From positions 1 to 47,775 of the forward strand of contig CM007324.1 of the NCBI GenBank assembly GCA_000333855.2: DNA of 47,775 nt. Reading direction: 5' to 3'. The notes below the pieces were generated by a model that saw nothing but the letters and a program-made list of their open reading frames with translations, searched no databases and was not told the DNA's origin. This document shows positions 21,347-31,946 of the stretch, piece by piece. This DNA comes from Endotrypanum monterogeii. Taxonomy: Eukaryota > Euglenozoa > Kinetoplastea > Trypanosomatida > Trypanosomatidae. The position numbers and the translations under genes were made by a program. Every line of letters starts with the position of its first letter. Within the stretch, counting starts at the first letter, position 1.

Positions 21347-21850
21347 ATGGCGCAGTGGATTCCGAAAACGGCTTGGAGGGTGTCAAACCTCAACAAGCGG
21401 TATGGTCCGTCGTACGTTACGAAAGGCTACACGTCACCGGAAAACGAGTGTATTGTCGATGCCCATTTGTCCTGGAAGTCAACCAAAACCTCAGCAGACC
21501 TAAGGAGCGCACTCTTCTCTTCTGAGTGTGCCTCCTCTGGTCCTTTGGTGATCGACGTGCGCAGCGCGCCCGAGAGGCGGCTAAGGCCACTGTTGTCTCC
21601 TAAGATAGTGGCGTTGCATCCACACGACATCTTGTCAGGGGCGGCGCTCCCTATTTTACCAACTAATGCGGAGGGGGCAGAGCTGTTTGTCATGTCCTCG
21701 GAAGTGCAACGCGCGGTGAATACTTGCACTGCCCTGCGGCGGTGGGGCTTCTCTAACGTATCAGCAGTGAGCGTGGACTCGGTGTCCAAGGTGATTCGCG
21801 ATGATGAAAAGCCGGTAGGCACAGCTACCTACAGCTTTGAGGAACATTGA
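21347..21850 (+). CDS. Rhodanese-like protein lacking the catalytic Cys
   Basis: 167 residues. A rhodanese-like fold is suggested by LVIDVRS (67-73), the HPHDILSGAALP stretch (91-102, where family members have HIxGAxNxP), and the end AVNTCTALRRWGFSNVSAVSVDSVSKVI (123-150), matching the aaxxLxxxGFxxVxxLxGGxxxW region. The active-site loop that should be CxxGxR reads VMSSEVQR (115-122), so the nucleophilic Cys is replaced by Ser and sulfur transfer is unlikely. The first ~60 residues are unique to this protein (RYGPSYVTKGYTSPEN) and may be a partner-binding segment. Substrate and location are unknown. Confidence 0.65.
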   Translation: MAQWIPKTAWRVSNLNKRYGPSYVTKGYTSPENECIVDAHLSWKSTKTSADLRSALFSSECASSGPLVIDVRSAPERRLRPLLSPKIVALHPHDILSGAALPILPTNAEGAELFVMSSEVQRAVNTCTALRRWGFSNVSAVSVDSVSKVIRDDEKPVGTATYSFEEH

Positions 21851-23128
21851 GCAGCGCCACGGACGTGCGTTGCATAGGCATCGATAGGAGATGTCTCGCC
21901 TTTAACCATGGCTTTTTTTGTGTGTCAGTAGGTGGGGTCGAAATGCGCCTATAGGTTCTCGCCTTTCACCCCCCCCAAACACACCCCAACTGTGCAGAAG
22001 CTCCTGATGCATCCCCCAACCGTGCTAGACCGCGTCGAACAGCAACTATAAAACGAAAGGAAGGCGAACACACGGAAGACTATCGCTAGAGCGCTCTGGT
22101 GTATGCGGTGCGTTTGGGTCGGGATCACGATATACGGATCTGCGAGGAGAGAGGGATGCGTTAGAAAGCGAATACACGGCTACATCACTGCATTACATAT
22201 ACATATTGGTGTGTGTATGTGTATGCATTTTCATTTGTTCTACGTCAACTCACAACTGCGGAGATATTTTCTGCGATAGCTCCCGAAGTTCCCAAACGCG
22301 CCAACACGTGTCACTGGCTATGATGTGTCACACCCAACTCACTTGGTCTCCTCTCTACTCCTCATTTCGCCTTCATTCTGTGCCACCCTTCGTCTATTTG
22401 GGGATTCGGCGCACGGATGTGTATTAGATACATCCCATCGATTGCCTTGTCTTGCCCTCCCCTTCCCCCCCCTTTCACCCTGCATCAGCGCAACACGTAT
22501 ATACTAGACTCAAACTGTGATCATAAACATCCATTTTGGTCGTGAAGGAAAGAGTCTTCACAACTGTGAATAACCAACAAACAACACTGAGCACTTGTAG
22601 GGCAAGCGTACGTTAGCAGACTGCGTCACGTCGTAGCTTTTTTTTTTTCTTAATTCCATTCCTGTATTTTTCCCCGTTTTCAATTTCTTTTTTTTTTCAG
22701 TACTTCTCACCTCTCGGCTGACCCTATTTTGTATTGGTGTGTGAGGGAGCTCGCTTGCTGTGGAAGTCAACAAATTGACTAGACACACATTCAGTGTATC
22801 TTTTTGGCCCTTTCGTTATATTCCTGCTTTGCGCCGTCGAGAAAGGGGAGGGGGGTTACTTGACTGTGTAGGTGCCTCTGCTGCCGTGGTCCAGAAACAC
22901 AGGCCCGTGCTTCAAGTAGCAGGCGCAGATCCCGCGCGATTAGTTCTCTTATTTACGCTTGTTTGTCTGATTGGCTTCCGTCTTGTCTCGACATTCTGTT
23001 CTCCTCTCGTTTTCCATCAACATCACGCGATCAGGACTACGTACGTCTCCGTCACACGGACGAACACGAGGAGCATTTCAGAGACGACAATTCACGAGCG
23101 GTTGTCCTCGCAGTCTGAATATCCCTCC
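21851..23128. other. Intergenic spacer and 5' UTR
   Basis: Non-coding. Several pyrimidine tracts occur (22390-22480, 22639-22705). The tract at about 22992-23020 with CAG ending near 23034 is the best acceptor for the next gene. The frame of that gene is open from 22760, but the sequence before 23129 reads as UTR. Confidence 0.45.
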
Positions 23129-24532
23129 ATGGACAACGAGTGGAGTATGCACGGAGAACACCAGGAAGCAGCTCAGCAAGCGGAGGTGGCGGTACCGCTG
23201 TCGGAGCGGGTGGCCGGTGTGGAAACCTTATCAGAGGAGGACAGGGAAGGTCACCATCGAAAACCTTGTACCCAGATGTCACCCGCTGTGCCTGCGGGAT
23301 ATTACGCTGATAAGGTGAAAGAAGACGACCAAGACGTGTGTACCGATGCAGAGGTCGTCTCCCATGCCGAGGAGGGGCCCGCTACGTTGTTAGAAACCGC
23401 CCGCCATTACGATGGCATGAATACCATGAATACGCAGCGGCCCTCAGCGCAGCAAAGGGAGAAAGAGAGTGCAAAGACAGCTCCAGCTGAAAAACGAGTG
23501 CCTCAGCGAAAGAAGAAGCCTGTGTGCAAAGTTAACATCGGCAACGTAGAGCGGCAACCGCCTATTCTGGAGGGGGTCAACACACCACGCAGTGTGGCGC
23601 TCTGCGAAGAGTACGGTGTGAATCCTAGCGAGCTTGCTCATCACAACAGGGAGCACTTCAAGGGTACTGGTGTGTCTGATGAGGTCGCGGAACTGCGCTA
23701 CAAAAGTTTCGAGAAGCGTCGCCGTGCCCGTATGGCGCAGTTGAAGCCCCTCTACAAAGAGAGGGTGGGGTCTGACCTCAACGGTTCCGCGCCAGTCTCC
23801 GCGGACAAGCCCCAAGCGCAGTCAGGAAACAGAGATGCTGCGCTGCCCGCCGCCGGGGAGCGGGCAGCTTCACGGCCGCCAAAGGCGACAGATGAAGATG
23901 CGGAGATGCAGCGACAGTTCGAGGCACAGCAGCAGCGTCTGCTGGAGCAGGAGCGCCGTAAGACCGCGGCGTCGGGTTACGACAGCGAGGGTCACCGCCG
24001 AAGTGCCCAGGGCTCTAGGCAGTTCCACGCGACGTCGGGGCGGTCTATTACGTCCTTCAGATCTCCTGGGCGGTCTATCGCGTCGTTCAGGTCCCCTGGA
24101 CGCTACTCGAGGTCTACGTCGGTTGGATCCAGGCCGACTTTTGACCAGCCGTATAGCGCTGCAAAAATATATAGCGCGAGCATCGCAGAGAGTCGTGCCC
24201 TAACGCCGAGCGAGACGTTCATGATCGATGAGATCAATGAGCGAGAGGCACATCGCCTAGACACGCAGGAACGCGCTGCGATTATTCAGGAGAATAAGGA
24301 TCTCATGCATATTGAGCACGAGCTGATGCGAGAGCGTCAGGCCTCGCAGCGAGTGCAAAAGAAAGCCGAAGGAAAACTGGAGATGCAGATGGAAATGCAA
24401 AAACGAATTCAGGAGCGGCAGAGGGAGGCTGCAGAGCGCCGCGAGCGACTGGAGGCCGAACGCCTAGCGCGTGTAAGAGACAAAGTTGCTAGAAAGGAAA
24501 GTCGGGTTCATACACCGGAACCGTGTAGCTAG
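23129..24532 (+). CDS. Coiled-coil, Arg/Glu-rich protein
   Basis: 467 residues. The N-terminal 100 are acidic and Gln/Glu-rich. A middle part is basic (RRRARMAQLKPLY). Residues ~304-323 are two perfect-length copies of GRSI[T/A]SFRSP (a 30-bp tandem duplication) followed by GRYSRSTSVGSRP. The C-terminal ~110 residues form a strongly charged coiled coil (EHELMRERQASQR..., EAAERRERLEAERLARV). The Ser/Arg repeats look like phosphorylation sites. Such architecture is common in trypanosomatid cytoskeletal and flagellar proteins, but that role is only a guess. I chose ATG 23129 (MDNEWSMHGE) because the upstream reading (from 22760) is hydrophobic, unlike the rest, and contains the likely splice acceptor near 23034. 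Confidence 0.75.
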   Translation: MDNEWSMHGEHQEAAQQAEVAVPLSERVAGVETLSEEDREGHHRKPCTQMSPAVPAGYYADKVKEDDQDVCTDAEVVSHAEEGPATLLETARHYDGMNTMNTQRPSAQQREKESAKTAPAEKRVPQRKKKPVCKVNIGNVERQPPILEGVNTPRSVALCEEYGVNPSELAHHNREHFKGTGVSDEVAELRYKSFEKRRRARMAQLKPLYKERVGSDLNGSAPVSADKPQAQSGNRDAALPAAGERAASRPPKATDEDAEMQRQFEAQQQRLLEQERRKTAASGYDSEGHRRSAQGSRQFHATSGRSITSFRSPGRSIASFRSPGRYSRSTSVGSRPTFDQPYSAAKIYSASIAESRALTPSETFMIDEINEREAHRLDTQERAAIIQENKDLMHIEHELMRERQASQRVQKKAEGKLEMQMEMQKRIQERQREAAERRERLEAERLARVRDKVARKESRVHTPEPCS

Positions 24533-27168
24533 CCTATGTGGCGCTAGATGGGTGAGTTCCTCATGTCGTACAGCTTTAACGACTCCCTCTTCTCACCCCC
24601 CCCCTGCCCCCACCGGCGTAGGCGTATTTCTAGGTTCTCTACAGTAAAGAAACTGTGGGAGGTGAAGAATGCGATTTTGAGAGTAACGCCTAAAAGCTAG
24701 CTCTACTTTGGGGTATATTATTACATCACGTACGGTCCAAGAGGCTGTGCGGTACATCAGGGAATATATACATGTTGTTTGTTTGTTTTTCGGCACATAC
24801 CCGAGGCACCTGTGGAAACACTAACTCATATCGGACTGTACAGAAGTGATCCATGGCTGTCCTTGCGGGGCACCAGTACGTAGCGAGGCGTATTTATATG
24901 TGTACAACGTAACACTTGCCCCCTCAAACCAGTGCTTGCTTCATCCCTCATGTCCACAGAACGCCGCAACCGCCTTGATGTAGGGACACCTGTATTGCTT
25001 GTATTAAATATCATTTTTTTTTTCCGAGTCCACCTTTCTTTATCAGGCATCATGTTTTCTCTGTACGTGATCCCTTTGTGCTCATTCGCATCCTGTAGTC
25101 ACCAAAGCACTTGCACACACCGCCCCCCCCCTCTCTTTTTGGCTTCGCTCACCATCACCTCTGCAATACACAACTTAAAGTATGATGAAAGCAATCTTTA
25201 CGTAGAGATACATTTTTTTCTTTTTTTTTTGTGAAGTCCACTGGTGTATATCTTCCATTGCTCCTCTTTTGTTTGCTTGCTTTCCGATATGGAAACGTTT
25301 TCTGTCTGTCTGTGTGTGTGTGTGTGTGTGATAGCAAAGAGGAAAAGATGTGTTGTGTCTTTCATGCACACACATTTGTAAACATACATATGTTCAAATG
25401 AATATACTCCCCTTCTTTATATATATATATATATATATATAGTATATGTATATATATATATTCACAGTGGTTATCATATGTTTCGTCCTCCAATACACCG
25501 CCCACTCTCTCCTCAAAAATAAAAAATGAAGAATCGCTGAACAAAACACCGAGCCTGAATAGACGAAGAGGGAGTGAAGGCTCCACAGTGTGCACGGACA
25601 CTGGAGAAGTGCTATCGAGAAAATCTGCAAAAAATCGTCAGCATCTCTGTGCGGCTCCCATTTTCCTGTTCTCCTCAGCACCACTCACACCTACACCGCG
25701 CTCCCTCCCCCCCCCTCCCCCCTAACGATCGCATGTGTCACCTTGCTTTTCCTTTAGCGTCCTTAACATATCTTCCCTTGGATCGCCCTGGTGACTAGAA
25801 GAATGAATGCAGATGTGGTGCGATCTCACCCCTAATAGGCTGAGTAGTAGAAGGATGTGTTTGCATGTACTGCATGATTCCCATCTATTGGAGGGGGGGA
25901 GAGTGAAGGTGAGCCCATCTCCTACGCTGTGGGCTTAGTATATATATATTGGGGGTGGAGGGCTCATCTTTTAGTCATTTCGCTTATATGCATCTGTCTC
26001 GCTGCGCACAATAGAAATGGAGTCTTTCACAGCACTGTAACGTACGCGCACACACAAACACGCATGTACGACACCGAACTGCCTGGTCTAGATTTCCCCA
26101 CGCACTCATTTGGGCCAGCCTCCACTTACACACATACATATATATATTTATATATTTATATTTATATTATTATATATTTTTTCAGGTTTATTTATATGTG
26201 TATATGTACGTATCTGGGGGAAAAACGCTTTTGGTGGAAATAACGTTTGAGGGGATGGGACTGATCTTAAAGGGAAGAAACATCCTCTCCGGCATGGGGA
26301 GCAGCAACGCCGCTGTAGTTCACAGTGAAAGTTGGTGTGTGTATGTGTGTGTGTACGTGAATAGGAAGCCGCTGATGATACCTGGAAGTAGGAGAAGATG
26401 TAGTGAAGCAGTGTGATCACCAGCGTTTTTTTTTTATTATTATTGGGCTTTTTTTTCTTGGACGTATGTCCTCCTTGTTTGGTAGAGTGAACACTACCAC
26501 GTCAGGGTATACAAACACACGCACACGTTGGTTGAGGATTACCGAGAGTAGCCTCCACTAATCCGCGCTGTGTGCTGGGAACATGCACCGACAAACGCAT
26601 ATGCGACTTTGTGGAAGAGAGGGGATATACAAAAGTTGTTCATTGGTGCTTGCACTAGCAGCCTCGACTAGGTGTTAGGGATGCGTAGCATCAAAGGAAG
26701 TCGTGGTAAGGTGAGAAAGGGGAAAAAAAAGGGTCAGCGCCACTTGTATTTTGTATTTCATTATCGACACACAGTACCTTCCTCCTCTTCTCGATTGGCC
26801 ATGAAGTATACATTTTACGTGGTGACGTGGTTGTACAGCCTACTGACTTCCATTTTCTTATCTCGACCTCTTGACCTCTTCACGTGAGCGTTTGGTGTTA
26901 TGTGGGTATGCCGACATCTCCACAAAGCTACCCTATTCACCATCCCTACTCCTTCGTCGTCGTCACTGCTTGATCACATCATAGTGACTTGACCCCTCTG
27001 CCTCTCCCTTCCCCCCTCCGACAAAGTAGAGCACCTCTTCACAGGCGGTCATATTTTCTATCGCGAAGAGAGAACCTCAACAGTGCCATCTGATTTTCTG
27101 CAGATTGCCTGGTAGGTTGTTATTTTATTTTTTTTTGGTAACTGTAACATAAAACACTTTTGTGTACA
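24533..27168. other. Long intergenic interval (2.6 kb)
   Basis: Non-coding. It contains a (TG) tract near 25312-25330, (TA)12 at about 25417-25441 followed by a second TA block to 25461, a TATATT-rich stretch at 26137-26180, and several C and T runs. No frame has protein-like composition. The segment TTTTCTGCAG at about 27094-27103 is the likely acceptor for the next gene. Confidence 0.5.
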
Positions 27169-27954
27169 ATGCAGCCTCTTCAGCGTCCCCCGGCGGCCCC
27201 GCTGTCGGTGCCACCAGTGGTGGCCAAGAAAAGCCCGATCGATCTGACTTCACTGAAGCTAAAAATGTTGCCCAGCGTTCGAGCAACTTTGGCCGCTGCT
27301 GGTGTTCTTGGTCAGCGCCATCAGCAATGTGACGCAGCCAACGGTACGTGCCCTATGCCGAAGTCAGTGGATACAGTGGCGCCTCCCGTCACGACCCGCG
27401 TAGCACCCGCTAAAACGATGCCGCCGCCGCCGAAGGTGCGCCGTATAGAGCGCAGCTCCTCCTCTTCCTCCTCCTCGTCCTCGTCGAGTAGCACGAGCTC
27501 GTCGTCAGACGACGACTCCAGCATCGATGACAGCACCGACTCGGACGACGTCGATGAGGATGGCGCCTCGTCGTCGGCCGAGTCGGAGAGGGAGGAAACT
27601 CTCTTTGACCTCGCCCAGTCTCAAGGTCTAGTGAACAAAGACGTCTTGACGCAGGAGGAGGAGGAAATCCCGACGCTGGCACCCCCGCGACCCCCGGTGG
27701 TGCGATCCTTTCCCAGTGACGTTGAAAAAACTCTTGAGCGCTACCGAGAACGACTCAACCGCGAGGAGAGCACCATCCGCATCAAGGATGACAACAAAGC
27801 TGTGTCGCTTGGCACCAGTAAGATCAACTACATCGACCCTCGCATTGTATGCTCGTGGGCGAGGGCACAGGACGTACCCATCAACAAAGTCTTCTCCGCC
27901 ACTATTCTCAAAAAGTTTCCCTGGGCTTTGAACGCTGAGAACTTTGATTTTTGA
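27169..27954 (+). CDS. TOP1S: DNA topoisomerase IB, small catalytic subunit
   Basis: 261 residues. This is the kinetoplastid small subunit that carries the nucleophilic tyrosine of the split type IB topoisomerase. The active-site signature SKINY is at 217-221 with Tyr221, and the conserved end IDPRIVCSWARAQDVPI..KKFPWALN follows. The large subunit (core domain) is encoded elsewhere and joins it in nucleus and kinetoplast to relax supercoils by forming a 3'-phosphotyrosyl intermediate. The N-terminal half is low complexity: basic/proline-rich to ~90, then a serine run (96-113) and Asp/Ser-rich acidic stretch (114-142), as in other Leishmania small subunits, whose length (~262) is matched. The open frame extends upstream only to a TTG; the ATG at 27169 is the first. 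Confidence 0.95.
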   Translation: MQPLQRPPAAPLSVPPVVAKKSPIDLTSLKLKMLPSVRATLAAAGVLGQRHQQCDAANGTCPMPKSVDTVAPPVTTRVAPAKTMPPPPKVRRIERSSSSSSSSSSSSSTSSSSDDDSSIDDSTDSDDVDEDGASSSAESEREETLFDLAQSQGLVNKDVLTQEEEEIPTLAPPRPPVVRSFPSDVEKTLERYRERLNREESTIRIKDDNKAVSLGTSKINYIDPRIVCSWARAQDVPINKVFSATILKKFPWALNAENFDF

Positions 27955-28921
27955 CCGAGGTGTGTACATATATATGTATATGTGTGTGTGATGGGGGGGA
28001 GGGGAGGGGAGGGCCCAGCCCACTGACTCTGGAGTCGAAGCGACCGCAGCTGAAGGGAATGCAGTACCTTGGAAACCTGTGTCATCTCACCCGTTCTCGT
28101 CTCCGCTGTGCAGTACAATCGCCTTTTGTACGCTGCGCTTTTATTCACTAAACATGGTTGCATTCTGTGTGTGGAATGGCGTGCGGCTCATACCCTCTCA
28201 CCAGTCCTTTTTTTCTCTGGCCCTCTTGGCAGCTGCTCTGCGCACAAAAAGGAGCGATCTCTAGCTAGACTCGTGGGAAAGGGGGGCAATATTTGAGAAT
28301 CGAAGTTGAGGCTATCGTCTCCGAATCAACTCTCTATAGTGCGTTTGTGTGTATGTATGTATGTATGTGTGTAAAGGAGCAGCCGAGGAGCAGGCAGGTT
28401 GTGCCGCCGAGAACTGGACGAAGCCACTAATCTTTTCCCTTCTGCCTCCTGCAAAGAAAAGGCTTGAAGAGTGAAATAGATGAGCACATCTAACGGTTCA
28501 TCATGAGAAGGGGTATGCATATATATATATATATATATAGTGTATATGTGTGTGTGTGTGGAGGGGGGAGGGCTTTCAAAGTTTTTTTTTTCCGACAAAG
28601 CGTCCGCTTGAACCCCTTCTTCCCTCCCCTGTCGAACGCCCTTCAAGCGAGCCCTCCTTCCGGTTCACTGTGACCCTCCCTCCCTCCCCCCGGAAAGGTT
28701 AATGTCACTCCTACCGAGGAGAGAAAAAAAAAAAAGAGGGGAGAGGAATCGAAGAGTTGCATGCTGCACTAGCGAGAGCTCCACGGGACCGTTTTTTTTT
28801 TTTTTTAGAGAGAGGAGGAGAAGGGAGAACTTCACGTTGGCGCTACGGGCAATATGAATGAAATGAATTTGGAAGGAAAAGACACATCAACCAAACATCA
28901 ATAACCCGCCGCAGCCTGATA
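27955..28921. other. Intergenic spacer
   Basis: Non-coding. It holds GT and TATG repeats (27963-27990, 28345-28372), a (TA)11 block at about 28518-28539 followed by TG repeats, and G/A-rich and A-run segments around 28720-28830. Confidence 0.5.
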
Positions 28922-28954
28922 GCAGATGCCGGGGTGACGAGCCCCGGCATCTGC
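28922..28954. other. Perfect 13-bp hairpin
   Basis: GCAGATGCCGGGG at 28922-28934 pairs perfectly with CCCCGGCATCTGC at 28942-28954 around a 7-nt loop (TGACGAG). It is by far the strongest GC-rich stem I noticed in the non-coding sequence. It lies about 210 nt upstream of the methyltransferase ATG, probably just upstream of that gene's splice acceptor. It is not a rho-independent terminator (no such system here) and not part of a tRNA. Function unknown. Confidence 0.7.
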
Positions 28955-29163
28955 CGATAGCCCCCAAGCGCTTCGTGTTGCGCCTCAGGTTGCGTGTGTG
29001 TACACACGAATCATAGGACAGGCGGTGCAAGGCGCGTCTGCATCTATGACACTTGCGTTCTTCTTCGGAGGCTCCTCATTCTTTACTTCATTCTCCCCCT
29101 TCGATAAAAACCCACCCGGAAACAGATCCTCAACTCTTCCACGCGAAGCAAATCAAAGCTTCG
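28955..29163 (+). promoter_or_regulatory. 5' region with splice acceptor of methyltransferase gene
   Basis: A pyrimidine-rich tract at about 29062-29103 (CTCCTCATTCTTTACTTC, then TTCTCCCCCTTC) is followed by the first clear CAG at about 29124. This predicts a short 5' UTR before the ATG at 29164. Confidence 0.5.
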
Positions 29164-29898
29164 ATGGAGCCGGCAGAAAATGCTGAGTACAACAAACAAG
29201 AGTATTGGGACCGTCGCTATACCCACGAAGAACACTATGATTGGTTTCCTTCTGTATACGCTGCGTCTGTAGAGGCGTGCTTCGAGGCCATTGAAGCCAC
29301 CTATCGTGAACAACGTAACACAAATACACTAAATGGGACACTGAAGGTGCTGCACTTGGGAGCTGGCAACTCTTCTCTCTGCGCCGACATTCGTGCGGCT
29401 TACGAAGCAACATATCCGACAGAGGACTCAAGGCCATACCGACTTGTACAGGTGGCCACTGACTACTCAGCTGTAGTCATCGATCACATGAGGACCAAGT
29501 ATGGCCCTCCCCATTTGCTGGCAGACGTGCACTGGGAAGTGGCCGATATCAGGAATCTGAGTCGCGTGCGGGAGCACTATGGTCCCTACTTCGACGTGGT
29601 ATTGGACAAAGGTACGATGGACGCCCTCCAGGCAGACACCACTAATCAAGACAAGGAAATCGATGTTGATCGCATGCTCATCGAAACAAGTAAGTGCGTT
29701 CAAGGCGATGTGGGGACGCGTGTGTATCGCAGATTTGTTCAAATCACCTGGGAGATTCCGCACATGCGCCTCTCCTACACGACAAAAAACCCGGCGCATC
29801 GCTTTGCCTGGGACAGTAATGTCAACTACCGCTTTCTCGGTGAAAGTGATATCTACAGAGTATACACGTATGAAGTGTACCCGCCATCCTCCGGATAA
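29164..29898 (+). CDS. METTL13/EEF1AKMT-like SAM methyltransferase
   Basis: 244 residues, class I SAM-dependent methyltransferase. Family signs: EYWDRRY..EEHYDWF near the N terminus (13-28), motif I LHLGAGNSSL (63-72), TDYSAVVIDHM (99-109), the acidic VADIR loop (126-130) and VVLDKGTMDAL (145-155). The DKGTxDA signature is typical of the METTL13 / EEF1A lysine methyltransferase 4 group, whose members methylate elongation factor 1A. The substrate here is inferred from that resemblance. A longer frame starts at 29053 but includes the predicted splice site, so the ATG at 29164 (MEPAENAEYN) is preferred. Length fits a one-domain family member. Confidence 0.85.
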   Translation: MEPAENAEYNKQEYWDRRYTHEEHYDWFPSVYAASVEACFEAIEATYREQRNTNTLNGTLKVLHLGAGNSSLCADIRAAYEATYPTEDSRPYRLVQVATDYSAVVIDHMRTKYGPPHLLADVHWEVADIRNLSRVREHYGPYFDVVLDKGTMDALQADTTNQDKEIDVDRMLIETSKCVQGDVGTRVYRRFVQITWEIPHMRLSYTTKNPAHRFAWDSNVNYRFLGESDIYRVYTYEVYPPSSG

Positions 29899-30516
29899 GC
29901 TCACCTCAAAGGGGGGAGGGGGGGGAAGTGCGAGAGACAGATGGGTACCAAGAGGGGAGCGCGGTGCCAAGAATTGGTACCGGCCAGAGAAAAAACTATC
30001 CGGTGCCCTCTTTCACATTTTTTTTCCTCACATCTGCACAGGTCACACACACACAACACACATTTGAGTATACAGGGGGATACACGCGAGTTGGTGGGGT
30101 GCGGAGGAATCATTGTGGACCGTGAATGCCCCCTCCCCCCTGTGTGTGCGTGCGTGTGTGTACGCTGTTGAGCCTCCATTACAAAAGTGAGTTCACTAGT
30201 TCTAATGAGGAGAAAAAGAAAGGACTTCGTGGTGTGTGGAGGGGGGGGAGGGAGAGAGGGGGAAAACACTCGGGGGTATTTTATCCTCCTCGTGGCAGTA
30301 GGAAAATCTGTGGTGGGGAGTTCTTTATGTGCCATGTTTTTACTTTCCACCTCCCCCCCCCCAGCTACCAACGCCACCGCTGCCCTCACAATACCATCAA
30401 TACTGCAACCACCACTGGCCCTCTGTGCCTCTCTGTACCTGCGCTTTCATGTCCCTATGCTCCCACCCCATCCCTCCTCCCTGACCTCTGCCTTCCTAAG
30501 AATCTTCTGGCAAGTG
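29899..30516. other. Intergenic spacer
   Basis: Non-coding, with G-rich and C-rich runs (29909-29926, 30240-30260, 30349-30362). A pyrimidine-rich tract (30440-30498) ending CCTAAG at 30500 is the likely acceptor for the following gene. Confidence 0.5.
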
Positions 30517-30978
30517 ATGCGGCGTTGCTCGCAGCCAGTTGGCGCGTGGGTGGCGTTAACGGGTGTGGCAACGATGGCCTTCGTTGCCGCTAGTCACCGC
30601 GTGAGTCACCGGACAGCTTCGACGGATGCCGGTAATAACCAGGCGGCCTCGGGGACGTCAGTAACAACGTCTGCCGCTCCAACTTCAGAGGACTACCGCG
30701 CCTTGCTGCTGGACCTTATGCTGTATCGTCGCGAGACGCTGGAGCCAGTGGTGGAAGCCTTTCGTCGGGAGAGAGAGGAGTTAGAGACGAGAATGAAATT
30801 GTTCGACACTCACGTGCAAGAGCTGAGTGACATTCGTGATGATCTTCGCAAACTGTCTGAAGCGATGCTGGAAGCAGAAAAAGGTCGTTTGCATGGCGTC
30901 ATCGTGGAACGTGAGAGGTCTTCAGCCCTAGAGAACACCGAGGAAGCAGAAGTAGAGGGTGAGGAAATTGTACTGTAG
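30517..30978 (+). CDS. Small membrane-anchored coiled-coil protein
   Basis: 153 residues. A short basic N terminus precedes a hydrophobic helix at ~9-25 (GAWVALTGVATMAFVAA). A Thr/Ser/Ala linker follows, then a charged helical region at ~57-135 (EDYRALLLDLMLYRRETLEP..., REREELETRMKLFDTHVQELSDIRDDLRKL in pieces) that should form a coiled coil, and an acidic tail. A mitochondrial inner-membrane or ER anchor is possible. No family recognised. The open frame reaches back to 30187, but the ATG at 30517 is the first after the predicted splice acceptor at 30500. Confidence 0.65.
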   Translation: MRRCSQPVGAWVALTGVATMAFVAASHRVSHRTASTDAGNNQAASGTSVTTSAAPTSEDYRALLLDLMLYRRETLEPVVEAFRREREELETRMKLFDTHVQELSDIRDDLRKLSEAMLEAEKGRLHGVIVERERSSALENTEEAEVEGEEIVL

Positions 30979-31946
30979 CTGCAATAACTCTGTCTCCCGC
31001 AATACACACACACATACACATATATCTATATATATATATATATATATCTATATATATATATATATAACTTAACCACTGCGCTCGACTAGCCTTCAGATTA
31101 AGACACACATACGCATACACGTATGCACACACACACACACACATCTTTAGTATATATGTATACGCGTGTATGTGCATTTGTGGACGGGCGGCGGGAGGGG
31201 GGATAAACGATTGAATGGAACGCGAGGGATTGATACACCGCGTCGTGTCCTGTTGAGTACGAGCCTACGGCACCAGATGTCGTGGTGGTAAAGCTCACCT
31301 CTTTCTCGTCCTCCACGTGCGTGCCAACCCCCCCCCGACACGGACATTGTGATGCCTGCCGCTCTATGCATCTCGGCAGCACTCTCATATCCTCCTCTAC
31401 ACATGATCCCATACCCTCACCTACAGCCCTCTCCCCTCCCTTTTCCCACGCTTGGCAGTTTTGCGTTGCCACAGATCAGCAGCAACCGCAACCGCATCGC
31501 TCAAGGCGTGACGAAGATCCCGTCAAGAAAGAATTGAGTCGGTGGTGTTTCCTCTTCTTTCCCTTCCACTCTCTCACAGGGTCAGCGGAGGGGGTACGGG
31601 TGCTCTGGTGTGCTCATTCTCTCCTCCAGTGTCGGTAAGTCGAACGTACGTAGCCTTCGGTCCGCCTCTGGGCAAGTGTGTCTGTGTGTGTGTGTGTGTG
31701 TGTTCCCTCTTCAGCTCAGACTTCAGCAATATACTTTCCTGTCGCTTTTTAACACCTTCACCGCAGCCCGAAGGTCACCGATCCGTCTTGGGTGCCTGGT
31801 GAATGGGATAACACAATCACCACGCAGTACCACAATCCTCCGGAGGGACGGGTACGTCCACTTGGTGTATCATATTTGTGCACAGTAAGGCCATCAGCTG
31901 CCTAGATCTACAATAGGGCACCGAGTCTCTGTCAGTATCCTCTCTA
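30979..31946. other. Intergenic spacer
   Basis: Non-coding. It contains a long TA-rich block at about 31018-31068, CA repeats near 31124-31143 and a (GT)10 tract near 31678-31701. A tract CTTTTTAACACCTTCACCGCAG ending at 31766 is the best splice acceptor for the next gene, giving a ~180-nt 5' UTR. Confidence 0.5.

Noticed and set aside
22760..23128. N-terminal extension of the coiled-coil gene
   Set aside because: Contains a likely splice acceptor near 23034 and reads as UTR with an accidental hydrophobic stretch.
28922..28954. Hairpin as a tRNA, snoRNA or bacterial-type terminator
   Set aside because: No cloverleaf, no C/D or H/ACA boxes, and factor-independent bacterial terminators do not apply here.
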